A stretch of 64,000 nt of DNA from Ditylenchus dipsaci (GCA_004194705.1 SADC01000545.1:1-64000); one strand, 5' to 3'; counted from the first letter of the stretch, positions 11,165 through 23,064 are shown. Numbers and translations: made by a program. Notes: generated by a model from the sequence alone, not told the origin.

Positions 11165-11950
11165 GGGGCGTTGGGTGGTATTTAATTTTGCCCCCTAATT
11201 ACTGAAAAATGCCCTAATTACTGAAAAATGCCCTTTAATTCGCTGAAAAATGCCCCCTAATTCGCTGAAGAATGCCCCCTAATTTTTCTTTCTCATCGTT
11301 TTTATTCAAAATTTCGCGGGAATTTAAATTTTTCAGTCAAAAAATAACTTGAATTGGTCAGAATCCCGCTCCGGAATGGCCAGAAGCCCTGAAAATTGGT
11401 TTTTTGGGGGTTTACTAACAGGGGAGTAAACTTTTGCAAAAATTCGATTGGGCGGATCAGAATTCTAGTCCGATCGGCTGAATCGCTCAGAATTTCACCC
11501 TGAACCATTCTCAACTATCTTAAACCGCCCTAAGCACTGATTTACGGCAGTTAGATACTGTCTGGAGCAGTTTGGGATGGTTTAGGGCGGTTTAAGATGG
11601 TTGAGAATGGTTCCCGATGAATTATGAGTGATTCAGCCGATCGGACTGGAATTCTGATCCGCCGATCGAATTTTCGCCAAAAGTTTACTGCTCCTTTAGC
11701 AAACCCACGAAAAACAAACTTTCAGGGGGTTCTGGCCATTCCGGAGTGGATTCTGACCAATCCAAGTTATTTTTGACTGAAAAATTTAAATTCCCGCGAA
11801 ATTTTGACTAAAAACGATGAGAGAGAAAAATTAGGTGGCATTTTCAGCAATTAGGGGGCATTTTTCAGTAATTAGGGGGCAATTCAAATTAGGGAGCATT
11901 TTTCCCGAAACTAGGGGCATTTTTCAGCAATTAGGGGCAGAATTAAATAT
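11165..11950. mobile_element. 790-bp foldback with iterated CCCCCTAATTACTGAAAAAT words
   Basis: Both ends carry four to five copies of a word like GCCCCCTAATTACTGAAAA (in complement on the right). The inner arms then pair through GAATCCCGCTCCGGAATGGC and GGTTTACTAACAGGGGAGTA to a centre near 11540-11570. The same inner arm occurs in the element at 35225-36115, whose terminal words differ. It lies just upstream of the first visible COX15 exon. Confidence 0.65.
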
Positions 11951-12094
11951 TACCCCGTTAATTTACCGAAAAGTTACGAAACGTCTTATCATAACGCCAA
12001 GGATTTAAAATTCGAAATTCATTCTTAATTTTATGCGTCGGGTGTATTTTTTTCTTTTTTGCTCTTTCTCTCAACTTATAGTGGGAACTTTATA

Positions 12095-12206
12095 CTTAGC
12101 TTCCAATCATTGCTCAGCAACATACCACGTCATACTTTTCGGTCTTTGAAGACCGAAATTATGACATAGTATGTTGCTGAGCAATGATGGGAAACTAAGT
12201 ATTAAG
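12095..12206. repeat. 112-bp hairpin
   Basis: ATACTTAGCTTCCAATCATT and CATTGCTCAGCAACATAC pair with their complements on the right (ATGTTGCTGAGCAATG, AACTAAGTATTAAGT) around the palindrome CGGTCTTTGAAGACCG. Confidence 0.6.
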
Positions 12207-12328
12207 TCTCCCAGTTTCTCCCTTTTTACGTTTCACCGGCCAGTCTAATTTGGCGAACTTGCGGTGATTTTTGTAAATCTATCTGGTGTTTAAGATTTGT
12301 GGTATTTTTGTACTCTTTTTAGATAAAC

Positions 12329-12442
12329 GATGTCTTCCTCATTAGCAGAGGCAGTGCTGCATTGGTTTCTCTTCCGGCGACAAAGGTATCAAACGATCTA
12401 TTGCTGAGGAGCGTGATAAGCGTCTTGTGCAGAAGCAGAAAG
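12329..12442 (+). other. Possible small exon(s), unassigned
   Basis: A T-rich acceptor (CTCTTTTTAG) precedes an ATG at 12330. A nearby frame reads GDKGIKRSIAEERDKRLVQK before a GT at about 12443. No single frame joins the two and no family is recognised. Listed only because the acceptor and coding-like frame coincide. Confidence 0.15.
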
Positions 12443-12796
12443 GTCTTTTAATTTAAAGTTTTGTTTGTTGTTGTTGATAATCGTCGTCATAAAATGGTGA
12501 ATGAATTATTTTATTTTCAGATTTCAATTAAACTTATTTGCGTTCGGTTTTGTGACGGTTACGTGCAGCAAGTCCACGTAATCGCTGCGTATGTACACCA
12601 CGTATTATTCCTGCAGCCGCATATCTTTATATACTCTTGCCAGTGACTTTGGACTTTTGCTTGCTGTACATGGCTGCTTTTTTCCGTTCAGGTTAAAGTG
12701 ACAGACTGATTATTATTATATAAATTGTTACTTAATTTCTGAGTTAGCCACAAATTCGGCGATGAACAGGCATTAATTTTTTATCTCTACATTTCA

Positions 12797-12958
12797 TGCA
12801 GCGTTTTCAAAAGGAAAGGCAAATTAAAACTAAAGGCAAATTTTCATGCAAAGTAAAAGTAAAGGCAAAGTGAAAGGCAAATTTGCCTTTTCAATTCAGT
12901 TTGCTTTTCACTTTGCCTTTCCTTTCACTTTGCCTTTCTTTTCAGCTTTCCATTTGAT
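12797..12958. repeat. Foldback of iterated AAAGGCAAA words
   Basis: Repeated AAAGGCAAA / AAAGTAAAAG words on the left become TTTGCCTTT / CTTTTCACTTTGCC on the right around the palindrome GGCAAATTTGCC. This is the same architecture as the larger iterated-word foldbacks, on a small scale. Confidence 0.5.
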
Positions 12959-12984
12959 TTATTTTACTGCGAGAAAAGTGTTAC

Positions 12985-13105
12985 CGTGTTACCTTAGGGT
13001 GCTGGTTTATCGGGGTGTCGTTTTCCTTAAAGTGTCGAGTACCTGGCCAAATCAATTGTCGACACGGAGCCGGTTTATCAAGGGTGCCGGTTTATCGAGG
13101 TTCGA
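12985..13105. repeat. Relic of a pogo-like arm
   Basis: The words GTGCTGGTTTATCGGGGTG and GGGTGCCGGTTTATCGAGG resemble the arm text of the TA element at 41168-41727. No second end was found. Confidence 0.35.
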
Positions 13106-13324
13106 CTGAAATTTTGTCTGCTGCAAATTTTTTTTGCTTCGAAAAGACTTTTTTGCTACCAAAAGACTTTTTTTGCTGCAAAGGATTTTTTTTTGCTTAT
13201 AAAGACTTGTTAGTGATCGATTGGGAGACGGTTTATAGAAAATAGAAATCCCAGGAAACCACCTAGGTGTGTGACATGTCAAAATACAGGCGTGATTAGA
13301 GCTATCTATTGCAAATAAACATTT

Positions 13325-13428
13325 TTTACCCACTCCCCTGGTACTCCTACCCATTCTCCAGGTACCCCTATTTACTCTCCTGGCACACCTAACTACTCTC
13401 TTGGTATACCTACCTACTCTCCTGGTTT
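13325..13428. repeat. Short tandem repeat, about 26-bp unit
   Basis: Four degenerate copies of a unit like CTACTCTCCTGGTACACC are arranged head to tail. No reading frame of interest. Confidence 0.5.
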
Positions 13429-13986
13429 TTTTGCTATTTTTTTGCGCGCGGACACTACACTTTTTCTTGGGCAAATACATTTTTTCTTGGCACAAATTTG
13501 GCACGCAAGCTTGACGCGAGGTTGCACAACCCAGGGTAGAGGCATTGTCTACACTTTGCCCAGAAAGATGAGAGGCACAGTAGACCAATCAAGGCACAAA
13601 AAGGCAGACGTGCAAGGCCAAAACTCGAGGGGTTCATCATCCAACAAGTCAGGAGAGGCCAGTGGAATGTAGTAAACAAGGTGGTACAAGGCGTGGGAAC
13701 ACCGGAAGTGCAGGCCAAAACCACTATTTTTAGCATTCTGAAGGTGAATCAGGGCCACTGCCTACAGTAGGAACAAGGGAAGAGGCCGTGGGAAGTTGAG
13801 CAGGCAGGAGCAAGGCAACCCAGACAGGCCACTGCGGTGGTAAACAAGGAAGGACTGGCTGTGAGAAAAACAGGCGAGCAGTCCAAAGGAAGCCAGTTGG
13901 TTAAGCATCACTCATCTGATAAGAGATGTTGTAAAAAAACAGAATTATTATTATAATTATTTATTCGATAATTATTTTTGTTGCAG

Positions 13987-14822
13987 TGACGAATCCCCCC
14001 CCCCGGGACTGATCAGGTGGAGGAGATAACTTCATATTCGTGTTTCTCGACCCCGATTTCATGAGAAAGCCGCGCGTTTTTTGGTTCTGAGAAAAATTTT
14101 TTTTTCGAACCACAGGGGGGTATCATGGTTTTTTAGTCAAAATTTGAAAAATTTAAATTGGCGCCTTTTGAATTTAAAAGGAATAAGGCTGTATTGGAGG
14201 GAAGGGAATAAAAGGGGCCACTTTTATGGCAGAACATTATAAATTTGAATATCTATATTCTTCGACTGCCTCACCATGTTTTTCAACTGGGCCGTGGCAA
14301 AAAAAGACTCTATATGCATTTTATGGTCAAGAGTACTTCTCGGAATCATGTCTAAGGTAAGTGTGTGCGCGCATCTCTAACTCTCAAGCCCCATGCGCCC
14401 CCTCGGGGGCGCAGGGGGCTTGGGGCTTGGAGTTGAGATGCGCACACCCACATACCTTAGACACAAATCACTCGAAAGTGACTCTGGATGCATGAAAAAG
14501 CATGCATACCAGAGTTTATTTATGCGGTAGGCCCCAGTATTCAAAACTATGTTCAACATCTTCTTGTTAGTGGGCCCTGTGTGATTAGTGGCCCCTTTTA
14601 TCCCTTCCCCTCCCAATACAGCCCTTATTCCCTTTTAAATTCAAAAGGCGCCAATTTAAATTTTTCAAATTTTGACTAAAAAACCATGATACCCCCCTGT
14701 GGTTCGAAATTTTTTTTTCTCAGAACCAAAAAAACGCGCGGTTTTCTCATGAAATCGGGGTCGAGAAACACGAATATGAAGTTATCTCCTCCACTGATCA
14801 GTCCCCGTGAGGGGGGGGGGGA
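13987..14822. mobile_element. 835-bp long inverted repeat (TGCATCC/CTAAGG-core family)
   Basis: The outer arms of about 230 bp pair closely: CCGGGACTGATCAGGTGGAG at the left returns near 14790, and ATTTAAATTGGCGCCTTTTG returns near 14650. The core near 14340-14560 contains TCTAAGGTAAGTGTGTGCGC and TGTGCGCATCTCAACT-type arms. The same core recurs at about 21558, 32790, 40640-41130, 44575, 47290, 50130, 50900 and 51850, making it one of the commonest repeats here. Confidence 0.65.
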
Positions 14823-14951
14823 TTCTGAACTCAAGCCTTATTTTTTTATTTGCTCCATACTTTTACTTTTTGTTTTACTTCTTGTAGAGATTGTGCAATA
14901 AATGACACTTCACTAGAAACTAGAATATTAAGGCTACATGATGTTGTTATC

Positions 14952-15534
14952 ACCAGTGTTGTGCATTTGGCTGTTTGCGAGCGAGCAGCTCGCGCAAATT
15001 CAGCACGCGAGCTGCTCGCTCGCCAAATAGTTAACTTGGCGAGCCGAATCGCTCGCGAGCCATATTGACCCCAAGTTAAAGAACAAAGTGACAAGCGCTA
15101 TTCAGCTCGCGAGCCATTTGGCTCGCATATATTATAACCGTATGGTTCGGCTCGCGGAGAATAGTGTTAGTTGAAATAAAGCCTAAATCTCGTTTATTTT
15201 TCATTTTTTTCAATTTTTTGACTGATTTTTTTTTGCAAAAAACAACAAAATAAGACATAAATTCAAAGTTTAGACCAGTAATATCTTCAAAACTCACGTA
15301 AAAAGCGTGAGCCGAACCATTCGTTTCTGTTTGCGAGCCAAATGGTTCACGATACAAACGGCTTGTATGGTTTTTGCTTGCGTTCGGCTCGCTTAAAAAA
15401 AACAAGTACACGAGCCATTTGGCTCGCATGTATAAAAAAAGGCGAGCCATATGGCTCAAACCCATTTGGCTCGCTAGGACATGCAATTTTGGGTCTTTCG
15501 TTTGGCTCGCGCGAGCCAAATGAACAACACTGGT
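14952..15534. mobile_element. hAT-like foldback of iterated GCGAGCC words
   Basis: Ends read CAGTGTTGTGCATTTGGC and GCCAAATGAACAACACTG. Both arms are packed with GAGCC / GGCTC words (GAGCGAGCAGCTCGCGC, GCTCGCGCGAGCC). A related sequence without the insert lies near 22870-22960 (GTGTTATTACC then TTTGAAAAAAA), so this is a filled version of that site. The 8-bp flanks agree at only 5 of 8 positions. Confidence 0.6.
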
Positions 15535-15784
15535 AAGAACTAATTTGAAAAAAGTTAAGAAAATTTGATAGAAAAAATGTAATACAAAAATTAGCTGCAA
15601 AATTACGAGACTTTGCTGCAAAATTACGTTTTACCTGTTGAAAACACCTACCATTAAAAACACTAGATTTTATTATCTTAGCGCCAAAATGAGGTCTTAC
15701 CGTGAATAAAATAAAAACTAAAAAAATTGTTGAGAATGCTGCCCGCAACTAGAGCGGACGACAAACAATATATTGTATTGGTAC

Positions 15785-15905
15785 ACTGGGATATTGGCCC
15801 ACATTTTCGGAAAAATATTGGTATTGGATCTTGGGTACGCTTTCAAAAGGTTGGTATTGGGGTTGGGTGAGGGGAATATATTGGTATTGGTTACTGGTGT
15901 TAGCC
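15785..15905. repeat. Iterated GGTATTGG words
   Basis: Eight or more ATATTGG / GGTATTGG words in about 120 bp on one strand. Possibly one arm of an iterated-word element. Confidence 0.4.
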
Positions 15906-16059
15906 AAATCGTCAGCTCTACGCACAACCAGGACTCCGAACTCAAAATTTTGAAAATAAGGACGTTTTAGGCCATTTAAGCACAAATAGCTTGCTCTTTT
16001 TTGCTAAAAAAAAACTAAAATTTTCGACGTGAAATTATGAAAAAAAAGATTTGGTGTTT

Positions 16060-17470
16060 CAAAATAAGGACAAATCTTATGAATAAGAATTTTGTAGCCC
16101 TGCCGCAGGCTGACCCTAATGGGTGGGAGACGCACTCATTTGGTATCAGCCATCAAGTTCTCCTCAGCTCCAAAATAAAAATACCTCTTATGCATGTATA
16201 CTCTCCGATAAAGTCAAATTTCAAATTCGAACAAAAAATATTAATCATAAATCTGGAGGGCCTTTGGTGACCAAGGTACAATTTTTTTTATATTATTGAT
16301 TGCCCCCGTAAAAATTCAGCCTACCGTATTTTCTCTAATAGCTCACCCGGGTGAGTTATTTATCAACCCCTTGAAAATCGAAAAATTTTGAGGTAGATCT
16401 TGAGATTTTTGGGTGCTCAACCAAAATCTAAAAAGTAAAATTGATAGAGCTCGTGGAAGTTAAGAAAATGCAATAAACAAGGATGTAAAATATTTGCTTG
16501 CCCTAAGCAAGGAAGCTTAATAAACTAAGCAAGGAAGCTTAATAAACTAAGCAAGACCTAAGATATAGGTCCTCAAAGTAGAGAGGGGTGAGTTAATAGA
16601 GACGGGTGAGCTATTAGAGAAAATACGGTACCTCCATGTCCAGTATTTTTGATGACCACTCTACCAGCCTTCTCATAGTTGTTAAAGTTCAAAGCATCCA
16701 ACATGGCCAAGTCCACATCCCTAGCCCTAATGTTAATTGGCGACTGTCTTTGGCCAGTCTGACAGTGCTGTGTCCACTTTTCAGGCCCATTGTCTGGTCC
16801 ATAGCCCCAGTTATTCAAATCTTCTTTCGACCCAGATGGTCTTCTGACTTGTTTACTGTCGAAGATGGCTTTTTGCTTGTTTTCTCGGGGTGCTGAGATT
16901 TGTATGCTGTACTTTTCTCTTGCTGGTTTATTCGTCCATTCTGTTCTGGGCTTTCAATGTACTGGTGCACAAAATGCGTGATTTCACCATCCATAAAAGG
17001 TACTTGGCCTGAAATTGTTAAAGTAAGTTTTTGAGTAGAGGTAGCCCAAGTAATTCGCCGATCTTAAAATACTATAAATTTTTCTGAAGGCAAAATTAGA
17101 AAATCGGTTTTTGGCTGAATTTTCCGTAAATTTTGTCATAATCACAGAGGGGACCAAGCAGTTTTCAATTTTTTTTTCTAATTTTGGAGTGATATTTTTC
17201 TCACGATTTTTCTACTGTGTTTTGAACATTTTTGCTAAAAATTATTTTTTCACTTGGGCTACCAAGGTAGCCCACAATTTTTGGACCTGGAAAGGGACAT
17301 TCGTCTCGCAATTCGAATTTTTTTTGCAAAAAATGCTGAAAACATGGTAGAAACACCATAGAAAAAATATAAGGCCAAAATTGGAAAAAAAAATTATGAA
17401 CGGCAAAATTCAGATGTGCTCTTGAATAACCATAGAAAAAATATTAGGCAATTCGGCACTTATTTACCCT
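16060..17470 (-). pseudogene. Duplicated carbonic anhydrase exon and flanks
   Basis: The segment parallels 29990-31650, including flanking intron text (CCGCAGGCTGACCCT, CATAAATCTGGAGGGC) and the exon itself (minus, about 17008-16631: [18 protein letters not shown], then [17 protein letters not shown]). This copy has an extra base near 16990 and a TA-type element inserted exactly at the exon's donor, so it cannot splice normally. It shows that the carbonic anhydrase locus was duplicated in tandem. Confidence 0.8.
16324..16628. mobile_element. ACCGTATTTTCTCTAATA-family TA element
   Basis: Ends CCGTATTTTCTCTAATAGCT and complement are flanked by TA (16322, 16629). The paralogous exon border at 30930 reads CAGCCTACCTCCATG with no insert, proving a TA target duplication. 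The tag after the common end is GCTCACCCGGGTGAG. Confidence 0.9.
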
Positions 17471-19265
17471 GGGGAGCCCATTCTAATTTGAAATAAACAA
17501 TATTTGGCTGAATTGACCTATACCTCCACTCAATCAACTTTCACCTCCACCAGTAAATCATTGAATTTTCAATGCTTATTATACGCAAGCGTTGTGCACA
17601 AAACAATTTTAGGCATGGAAATAAACAATATGTTGATTCAAACCCACTAAATGGCGTGTATTTCATGAAAAAACTAAAACGGTACTCCAGCCTAAAATAG
17701 GCCGGCTATTAAAATAGGAAAACGGCCTAAAATCGGCATACGGCCTGAATGGGCCGTATCCTAAAGTAGGACTCTGCGGCCTAAAATAGGCCGTAAAAAA
17801 GTCCTAAAAACGGCCTATTTTTATTTTGATAGGCAGTATATGAACATCCCTGATGGTCACCCTGGCTAAAGATGAAGAAAACCTTTAAAAATTAAGTCAA
17901 AAAAGTTGTTGGACCCGCCTGCTGGGAAACGAAATTTTCAAGGTGTCTTAAAATTAAGGTTTGACTGTATTTTTCATATTTTTATAGTGGATTTCTCAAT
18001 AGCTTGATCATCTAGCGCTACAATCTTGCGTTTTATTTTCCACTGATGGTCGGTCGTGATGAGTGGTCTTAAATTGAGACTCAACTGTAGTATTCTGTTT
18101 GACAACCATAATATTTTCACACCCTCAATCACATAGTCGAGCTCCTGTTTTCTCTGTTTTGGTCATGAGAGGGACTTTTTCTCTACTTTTTGTCACTCTT
18201 TAGAGGCTGGTTAAGGTCCAGGTCGGGTACCTCGACCAGGTCCTCGACCAACATAGACATCACATTTACTTTTGTCCCGATAATAAAATGATTTTTGATG
18301 TAGAAGATAGCTTGGAATCTAAGTGAATCTAAGGGAATCTAGGGAATCTAAGGAAATCTTTCGTTAGGTATATAAAGAATGACAAAAAGTAAAGAAAAAT
18401 TTCTCTCTGATCACCAAATAGGTTGAGAAAACACGAGCTCGACCTCGACTCGCCTATGTGAGCACCGGATAAATTTTTTTAGATTTTTTACAAAAAAAAA
18501 ATTTACAAAGATGAGATCGTTTATTGCATACTCAACAAGTATTTGAAGAAAAAAGTAACCTACTTTGAAGTGGGAAGTCTGCACAAAATACAATTATTTT
18601 ATCCAAATGAACGCTTTTCCTTCAAAACAATTGAGGTTGTAGAATTGACAAATAATGAGAAAATGACTCCACCTTTGATTTATCGAGTCGCTTACCAATT
18701 TTTGCGTGATTGCACTCAAAACCCGTCAAATTTCAAGTTTTGAACCCAGCTTCGATTTTCTGCGCTCCAAATTTTGAGTTCTACCCAGAATCCGGATGAT
18801 TCAACATCTTCAAAAGTTCGTTCTCGCGGGTCCTCGGTCCCACACCTTTTTTCAACACAATTTTCGAAGTGTTATGCAAAAAGTGTGTAATTTCAGGTCA
18901 GAAAAATCTCAAAGATTTTTGATTTTTGCGGTCGTTTTTCCAAAAGTCCATAATTTTGCCGTAAAGACTCATAGGTCTCAAAAACCACCTCTTGATTTTC
19001 AAAAGTCAGGTTCTGGTTTATCATGACGCGCTGGCTTTTTGCGGAAAAGTAGTTTCGGAAATTATTGGGTATCAACTGTGAGTCACAGTCTGTGACTGAC
19101 TCAAAATGTTCGAGTGCTCGAAAATATTTCTTATTTTCAAGGGCTTTTTAGTTGGGCCTATTGTCCAGCTTTTCTATTTTCTGATCAATTCTACAACCTC
19201 TTTCACAGTAAATTGAGATCTATAAACTGAAAAGCACAATAAAAAAGTCGAGAAAATGTATCAAG
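17470..19265. other. No gene; scattered repeat relics
   Basis: Iterated CGGCCTAAAATAGG words at about 17690-17815; a GGAATCTAAG run at about 18313-18358. Otherwise AT-rich with no supported exon. Confidence 0.4.
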
Positions 19266-19270
19266 TTTAT

Positions 19271-19483
19271 CTATTTTGCAAAGTAAATCAAAAATGCTGC
19301 TAGAAGTAGTATATTTTGTGGCAAAAATATCTGCTGTGAAGAAGTTTCTGATCCACATATGCTCTCCTTTTTCAAACTAGGAGATCGGTACAAGATGCGT
19401 CTTCCATTTAGTGGCTGTGTGGGTCGGTTGTTGAAGCCAGTGTGAGGGTCTTCATTTATCTCAACAGCTTGCAGAATTTTCAA
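19271..19483 (-). CDS. Last exon of membrane-anchored alpha-carbonic anhydrase
   Basis: The acceptor at 19484 is followed in phase 0 by KILQAVEINEDPHTG, then NNRPTQPLNGRRILY, the family's C-terminal block (N-R-P-x-Q-P-L-N-x-R). It then runs through a Ser/Lys linker to a hydrophobic tail (ILLLAAFLIYF) and a stop. The tail suggests a GPI signal or membrane anchor at the cell surface. Phase and sequence continue directly from the exon ending at 29381 (PISITKTQ), 9.9 kb away. Because the locus is duplicated, it might instead belong to a second, otherwise lost copy. Confidence 0.75.
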   Translation of the reverse strand: MKILQAVEINEDPHTGFNNRPTQPLNGRRILYRSPSLKKESICGSETSSQQIFLPQNILLLAAFLIYFAK

Positions 19484-19794
19484 CTAAATGGATTACTATA
19501 TTTACTCTAATAATCTTCCATCCCAAAACAACGCCCAACCTTGTGTGGGAGATTAAAAAATAATTTTTCATGAAGGATTTATAAGTGGATACGTTACTTT
19601 ATTGTTCTATATTTTATATTTTTGTTACATTGGACTGGTTCATTGTATTTGGCTTATAAGTATTCTTATATTTTAGAAGAAGTACGGTATTTCCGACCCA
19701 AGAACGAATTGTCGGTTCCAATTTTCCGTCTCTAGACCATAACGACCGCGACATACCCGGCCCGTTAATCGTCCCATCCGGCTTTTACTAGACG

Positions 19795-19945
19795 GCAATT
19801 CCAGGGACGTAATCAAGGGGGTGCAGGAGGGGCAAGTGCCCCCCCCCTCCCCGTCAGATTTTTTTCAAAATGGTGTAGTTAAAATGGGCTGAAAATGGCC
19901 TAGTGCCCCCTCCGTCAGAAATTCCTGCGTACGCCACTGGCCAAT
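19795..19945. mobile_element. Short MITE with CAGTGGCGTA-like ends
   Basis: Left CCAGGGACGTAATCAAGGGG and right TACGCCACTGG are degenerate complements around poly-C/poly-G and GTCAGATTTTTTT. This matches the element at 22012-22198. Such ends are common among hAT-type MITEs. Confidence 0.45.
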
Positions 19946-19949
19946 TCAT

Positions 19950-21040
19950 ATGGTAAAAAGTTAAGCCGACCAAAACACACAAACAGCGGACAATACACCA
20001 TTTATTTTGGGCGTTTTCTTGTAGAACGTGACCAAGTTCCTTGTAAATTTGGCTCTACATCTCTGAAACTCAATAAAAATTTGAGGAGTGACCCATGGCC
20101 CAAGGTCAGCTATGAAAAACCATGATATTGTATCGAGGTACTTTTAGAACTTTGAGTGGTAAAAGACAACTGCCGACCATTGTAATTGTCGACCGACTGC
20201 CGACCATCCCAACTGCCGACCGATTATCAAATTCTGACCAAAAGACAAATTTCTGGTCATAGAAAGGACTGAATAAATTAATGTTCAGAATAGGTTTTTT
20301 GAAACAAGTTAATCCAAACTAAAGAATATTAAAAAATATTTTAAACTCTCAGGTTCGACCTATTCTTTTACTCTACATTTCAGTACGATCACTGACTTCT
20401 AGGGCCAAGAACTATAGAGAAATCGATTAAAAGCATTTCCAGCACTGTTTTGCTGTCAGAAAATACCTTAATTTTGGGATATCAAGCAAATGACCAACCA
20501 AATAACAGGAAACCAGCCAAAATGATGCTTACTTAGTTTTATATCGCCTCAACCTCTACCAATTTTATTTATTCATCCACGCGTTTAGTAACTGTTTAGA
20601 GTCAGAATTTCTTGGGAATAAGATGAGAATATTTACACACCAAAATATCTGCAAAAAAGTTGGGCAGCTATCGAAGGTTTGACCAGGGAAGACATGATTA
20701 TTTTCGAGGCGTAGGATTTTGGTATTCTTTCAAAACTGACGTTTTTTTGCAATTTTTATGGACATAGTACAGCACAACCATATACTGAAAATGAGGCCAG
20801 GAGCAGGGCTATATTTTATGTATAAGTTTGTGAATAATCATGTGAATTGAAATTGTAATAAAAAGTCAGTTCCGAAATAATACCGAAAAATCCTGGGTAG
20901 GATGGCGCGGAATCATACATCATTGTATATTTTTCAAATTTTAGCTCCAACTACATACTACCTTTATTTGTGTAAAATGGCTCAAATGAAAGCCCAGAAT
21001 CGTAGCTACATTTTGGTATCTGAAAAATGTCACTTGTAGA
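19950..21040. other. No gene recognised
   Basis: Contains an iterated CTGCCGACCA word cluster (20170-20225), whose complement-like words reappear at 29120-29150. No exon with paired splice sites seen. Confidence 0.4.
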
Positions 21041-21227
21041 AAAAAATCAGAAAATATCAATCAAATCAGTCAAAGAAAAACACCCAAAACGATCGATTTT
21101 CGTAAATTTAACAGGTCTTAGCCTGTTAATCAGCTCTATATCTTGTGTAATCAAGCTCTGATAATTTTTTCGGATAGACAAAAGTGTGAGGATCATTTTG
21201 ACTACAAACTTGTAAATTGAAGGTATA

Positions 21228-21500
21228 AACGAGGGTGTGCACCCACTGGGAATCGAACTTGAGAGTTTAAAATGTCCTTTCTTCGATGTGCACCGGTGCA
21301 CATCGAAGGTGGTGCGCACCCTTTTTCCTATACGCATCGCCGAGGTCACAGGTTCGAATCCCACTGGGTGCACACCATATTTTTTCACTTTTTCGATATT
21401 TTATTTACAAGTTCAAAATGATCATCAGGCTCTTATCATTTAACAAGATAGTTAAGGCACGGTTCAACAGCTACTGCAATTGAGTTGCAGGTGAAAGACT
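21228..21500. repeat. SINE-like or hairpin repeat with tRNA-like box B on both strands
   Basis: AGGTTCGAATCCCACTGGG (plus, about 21351) and a mirrored CCCACTGGGAATCGAAC (about 21241) flank the palindrome TGTGCACCGGTGCACA. A second copy of the right part lies at 25245-25395 (same box B, then TTACAAGTT and CAGCTACTGCA...TTGAGTTGCAG). Confidence 0.55.
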
Positions 21501-21562
21501 GCCATTGTGGTGGCTGGCCGACCAGTGGTAGTGGAATTGAGCCAGCAGGTATTTGCCGTCTG
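21494..21562 (-). pseudogene. Fragment of carbonic anhydrase central exon
   Basis: About 65 bp nearly identical to 29775-29840, the part coding for the FHYHW zinc-site region, joined abruptly to a transposon core (ATGCATACCAGAG). It is a relic of another carbonic anhydrase copy. Confidence 0.7.
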
Positions 21563-21689
21563 GATACATAAAAATGTATGCATACCAGAGTTTCCTTATG
21601 CGGTAGGCTCAGTTAACAAAATTATGTTCAAATCCCATCTTTTTGGGGTCTCCAGGTACTATTTCAGCTCAATTGATGGAGGTAAAATA

Positions 21690-21850
21690 TGCGACGAAAT
21701 TTCGGTCGCGACGAAATTATGGCCGCAACGAAATTTTGGCCCGACAAAATTTTGGCCGCGACGAAATTTCGGTCCGACGAAATTATGTCCGTGTCCGCAT
21801 TTGGGCACCCTCATCCGGGCAACCCTCATTTGGGTACCCTGATTTGGGCA
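21690..21850. repeat. Iterated CGACGAAATT and ATTTGGGCA words
   Basis: Six GCGACGAAATTT-like words are followed by four CCTCATTTGGGYA words. Partner text in opposite orientation (GGTCGCGTCGAAATGAGAG, GCCCAAATGAG) lies at about 22530-22570, so this is probably one foldback interrupted by the elements between. Confidence 0.5.
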
Positions 21851-22011
21851 ACAAATTTAAAATAGGTTTTTTCAAACTCAAAGCTGTGGTTGCTTAAATT
21901 TTGGGTGTTAATTAGTTTTTCCTAAATTGGTTTTGCCCGAGCTCCTGAAAGGCCGACAAAGATTATAGAAGTGAGGCATGGGTCAGTTGTGAAAACCATG
22001 ATATGCAGTCC

Positions 22012-22198
22012 ACCAGGGGCGTAGCCAGAAATTTTTGAGGGGGAGGGGTGTCACCAAAAAATTTTTAGGCCATTTTACCTACACCGTTTTTCAAAATTTT
22101 GAAGGCATTTTACCTACACCGTGTTTGAAAAAAATCTGACGGGGGGGGGGGCACGTGCCCCTAACTACCTGCCCCCCTCCCCCCTGGCTACGCCACTG
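22012..22198. mobile_element. hAT-type MITE, GGCGTAGCCAG ends
   Basis: Left CAGGGGCGTAGCCAGAAAT pairs with right CTGGCTACGCCACTG. The interior is poly-G/poly-C and TTTTACCTACACCG. The right end abuts a pogo-like mini-element. Confidence 0.6.
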
Positions 22199-22266
22199 CA
22201 GTCAACCCTCGATTTAACGACACCGTCAGTCGGTCCCCAGGGTGTCGTTAAATCGAGGGTTTACTG
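22199..22266. mobile_element. 68-bp pogo-like TA mini-element
   Basis: CAGTCAACCCTCGATTTAAC and its complement (GTTAAATCGAGGGTTTACTG) enclose ACACC...GGTGT and a GGTCCCC centre. TA follows at 22267. Confidence 0.7.
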
Positions 22267-22283
22267 TAGAGTGAATACAGTTA

Positions 22284-22443
22284 CCGTATTTTCTCTAATA
22301 AATTCCCATGGGGGATTATTTTTCAACCCTCGGAAAATCAGAAAATTGTTTATCAGACATAGACTTAACTCTAAAATCCTAATAAAAAAATATGGATGGG
22401 GTTATTAGAGAGTGGGCGATTAATAAATACAGAGAAAATACGG
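22284..22443. mobile_element. ACCGTATT-family TA element, tag AATTCCCATGGGG
   Basis: CCGTATTTTCTCTAATAAAT at left, complement at right, TA on both sides (22282, 22444). The palindromic tag is CCCATGGGG. Confidence 0.75.
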
Positions 22444-22679
22444 TAACAGAGGTATCGAAGTGGGTATCGCGGTGTTTCTAAAACTTTGGAGTGCCAGTTG
22501 TTTTACTTTTTACTTTTATTACTTCCAAATAAGGTCGCGTCGAAATGAGAGTGCCCAAATGAGTTGCTCCCAATGAGTGTGTACGATTTCTCAAATTCTC
22601 GGATTTTGCAGCTAATTCTCGGAATTTTGCAGCAAATTCATGTTTTTCCGTTTTCTATCAAATTTTCCAACATCTTTTA

Positions 22680-22905
22680 AAGGTAATAACACCATCATGT
22701 AGCCTTAATATTCTAGTTTCTAGTGACGTGTCATTTATTGCACCATCTTTACAAAAAGTAGAGCAAAGAAGTAAAAGTATGAAGCAAATAAAAAAATAAT
22801 TTGGTTCATAATTTAATTTGCTCTACTTTTTCAGAGATTTTGCAATAAATGACACGTCACTAGAAACTAGAATCGTAGGGCTACATGATGGTGTTATTAC
22901 CTTTG
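22680..22905. repeat. Inverted repeat, CTAGTTTCTAGTGACGTGTC arms
   Basis: AATATTCTAGTTTCTAGTG (22708) and complement CACTAGAAACTAGAATCG (22857) flank GTGTCATTTATTGCA-type arms. A single-arm relative occurs at 14880-14940. Confidence 0.55.
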
Positions 22906-23064
22906 AAAAAAACAGAAATTTTAAGAAAAAAATAAATAAAACAAAAATTAGCTGCAAAATTCCGAGAATTTGCTGCGAAATCCCTTACACCCGAACTTTT
23001 GCCAAAAATTATTTCTGTCTCGCAAAGAAGTCAGAAATTAAAAGGGAGATACTCGATCTTGGAG

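Noticed and set aside
13052..13588. 178-codon ORF on the minus strand
   Set aside because: Overlaps low-complexity and tandem repeats (TTTTTTGC runs, CTCTCCTGG unit) with no recognisable protein features.
15076..15748. Two long minus-strand ORFs with SEPN/GSREPN repeats
   Set aside because: Arise from iterated GCGAGCC words of the hAT-like foldback at 14952-15534.
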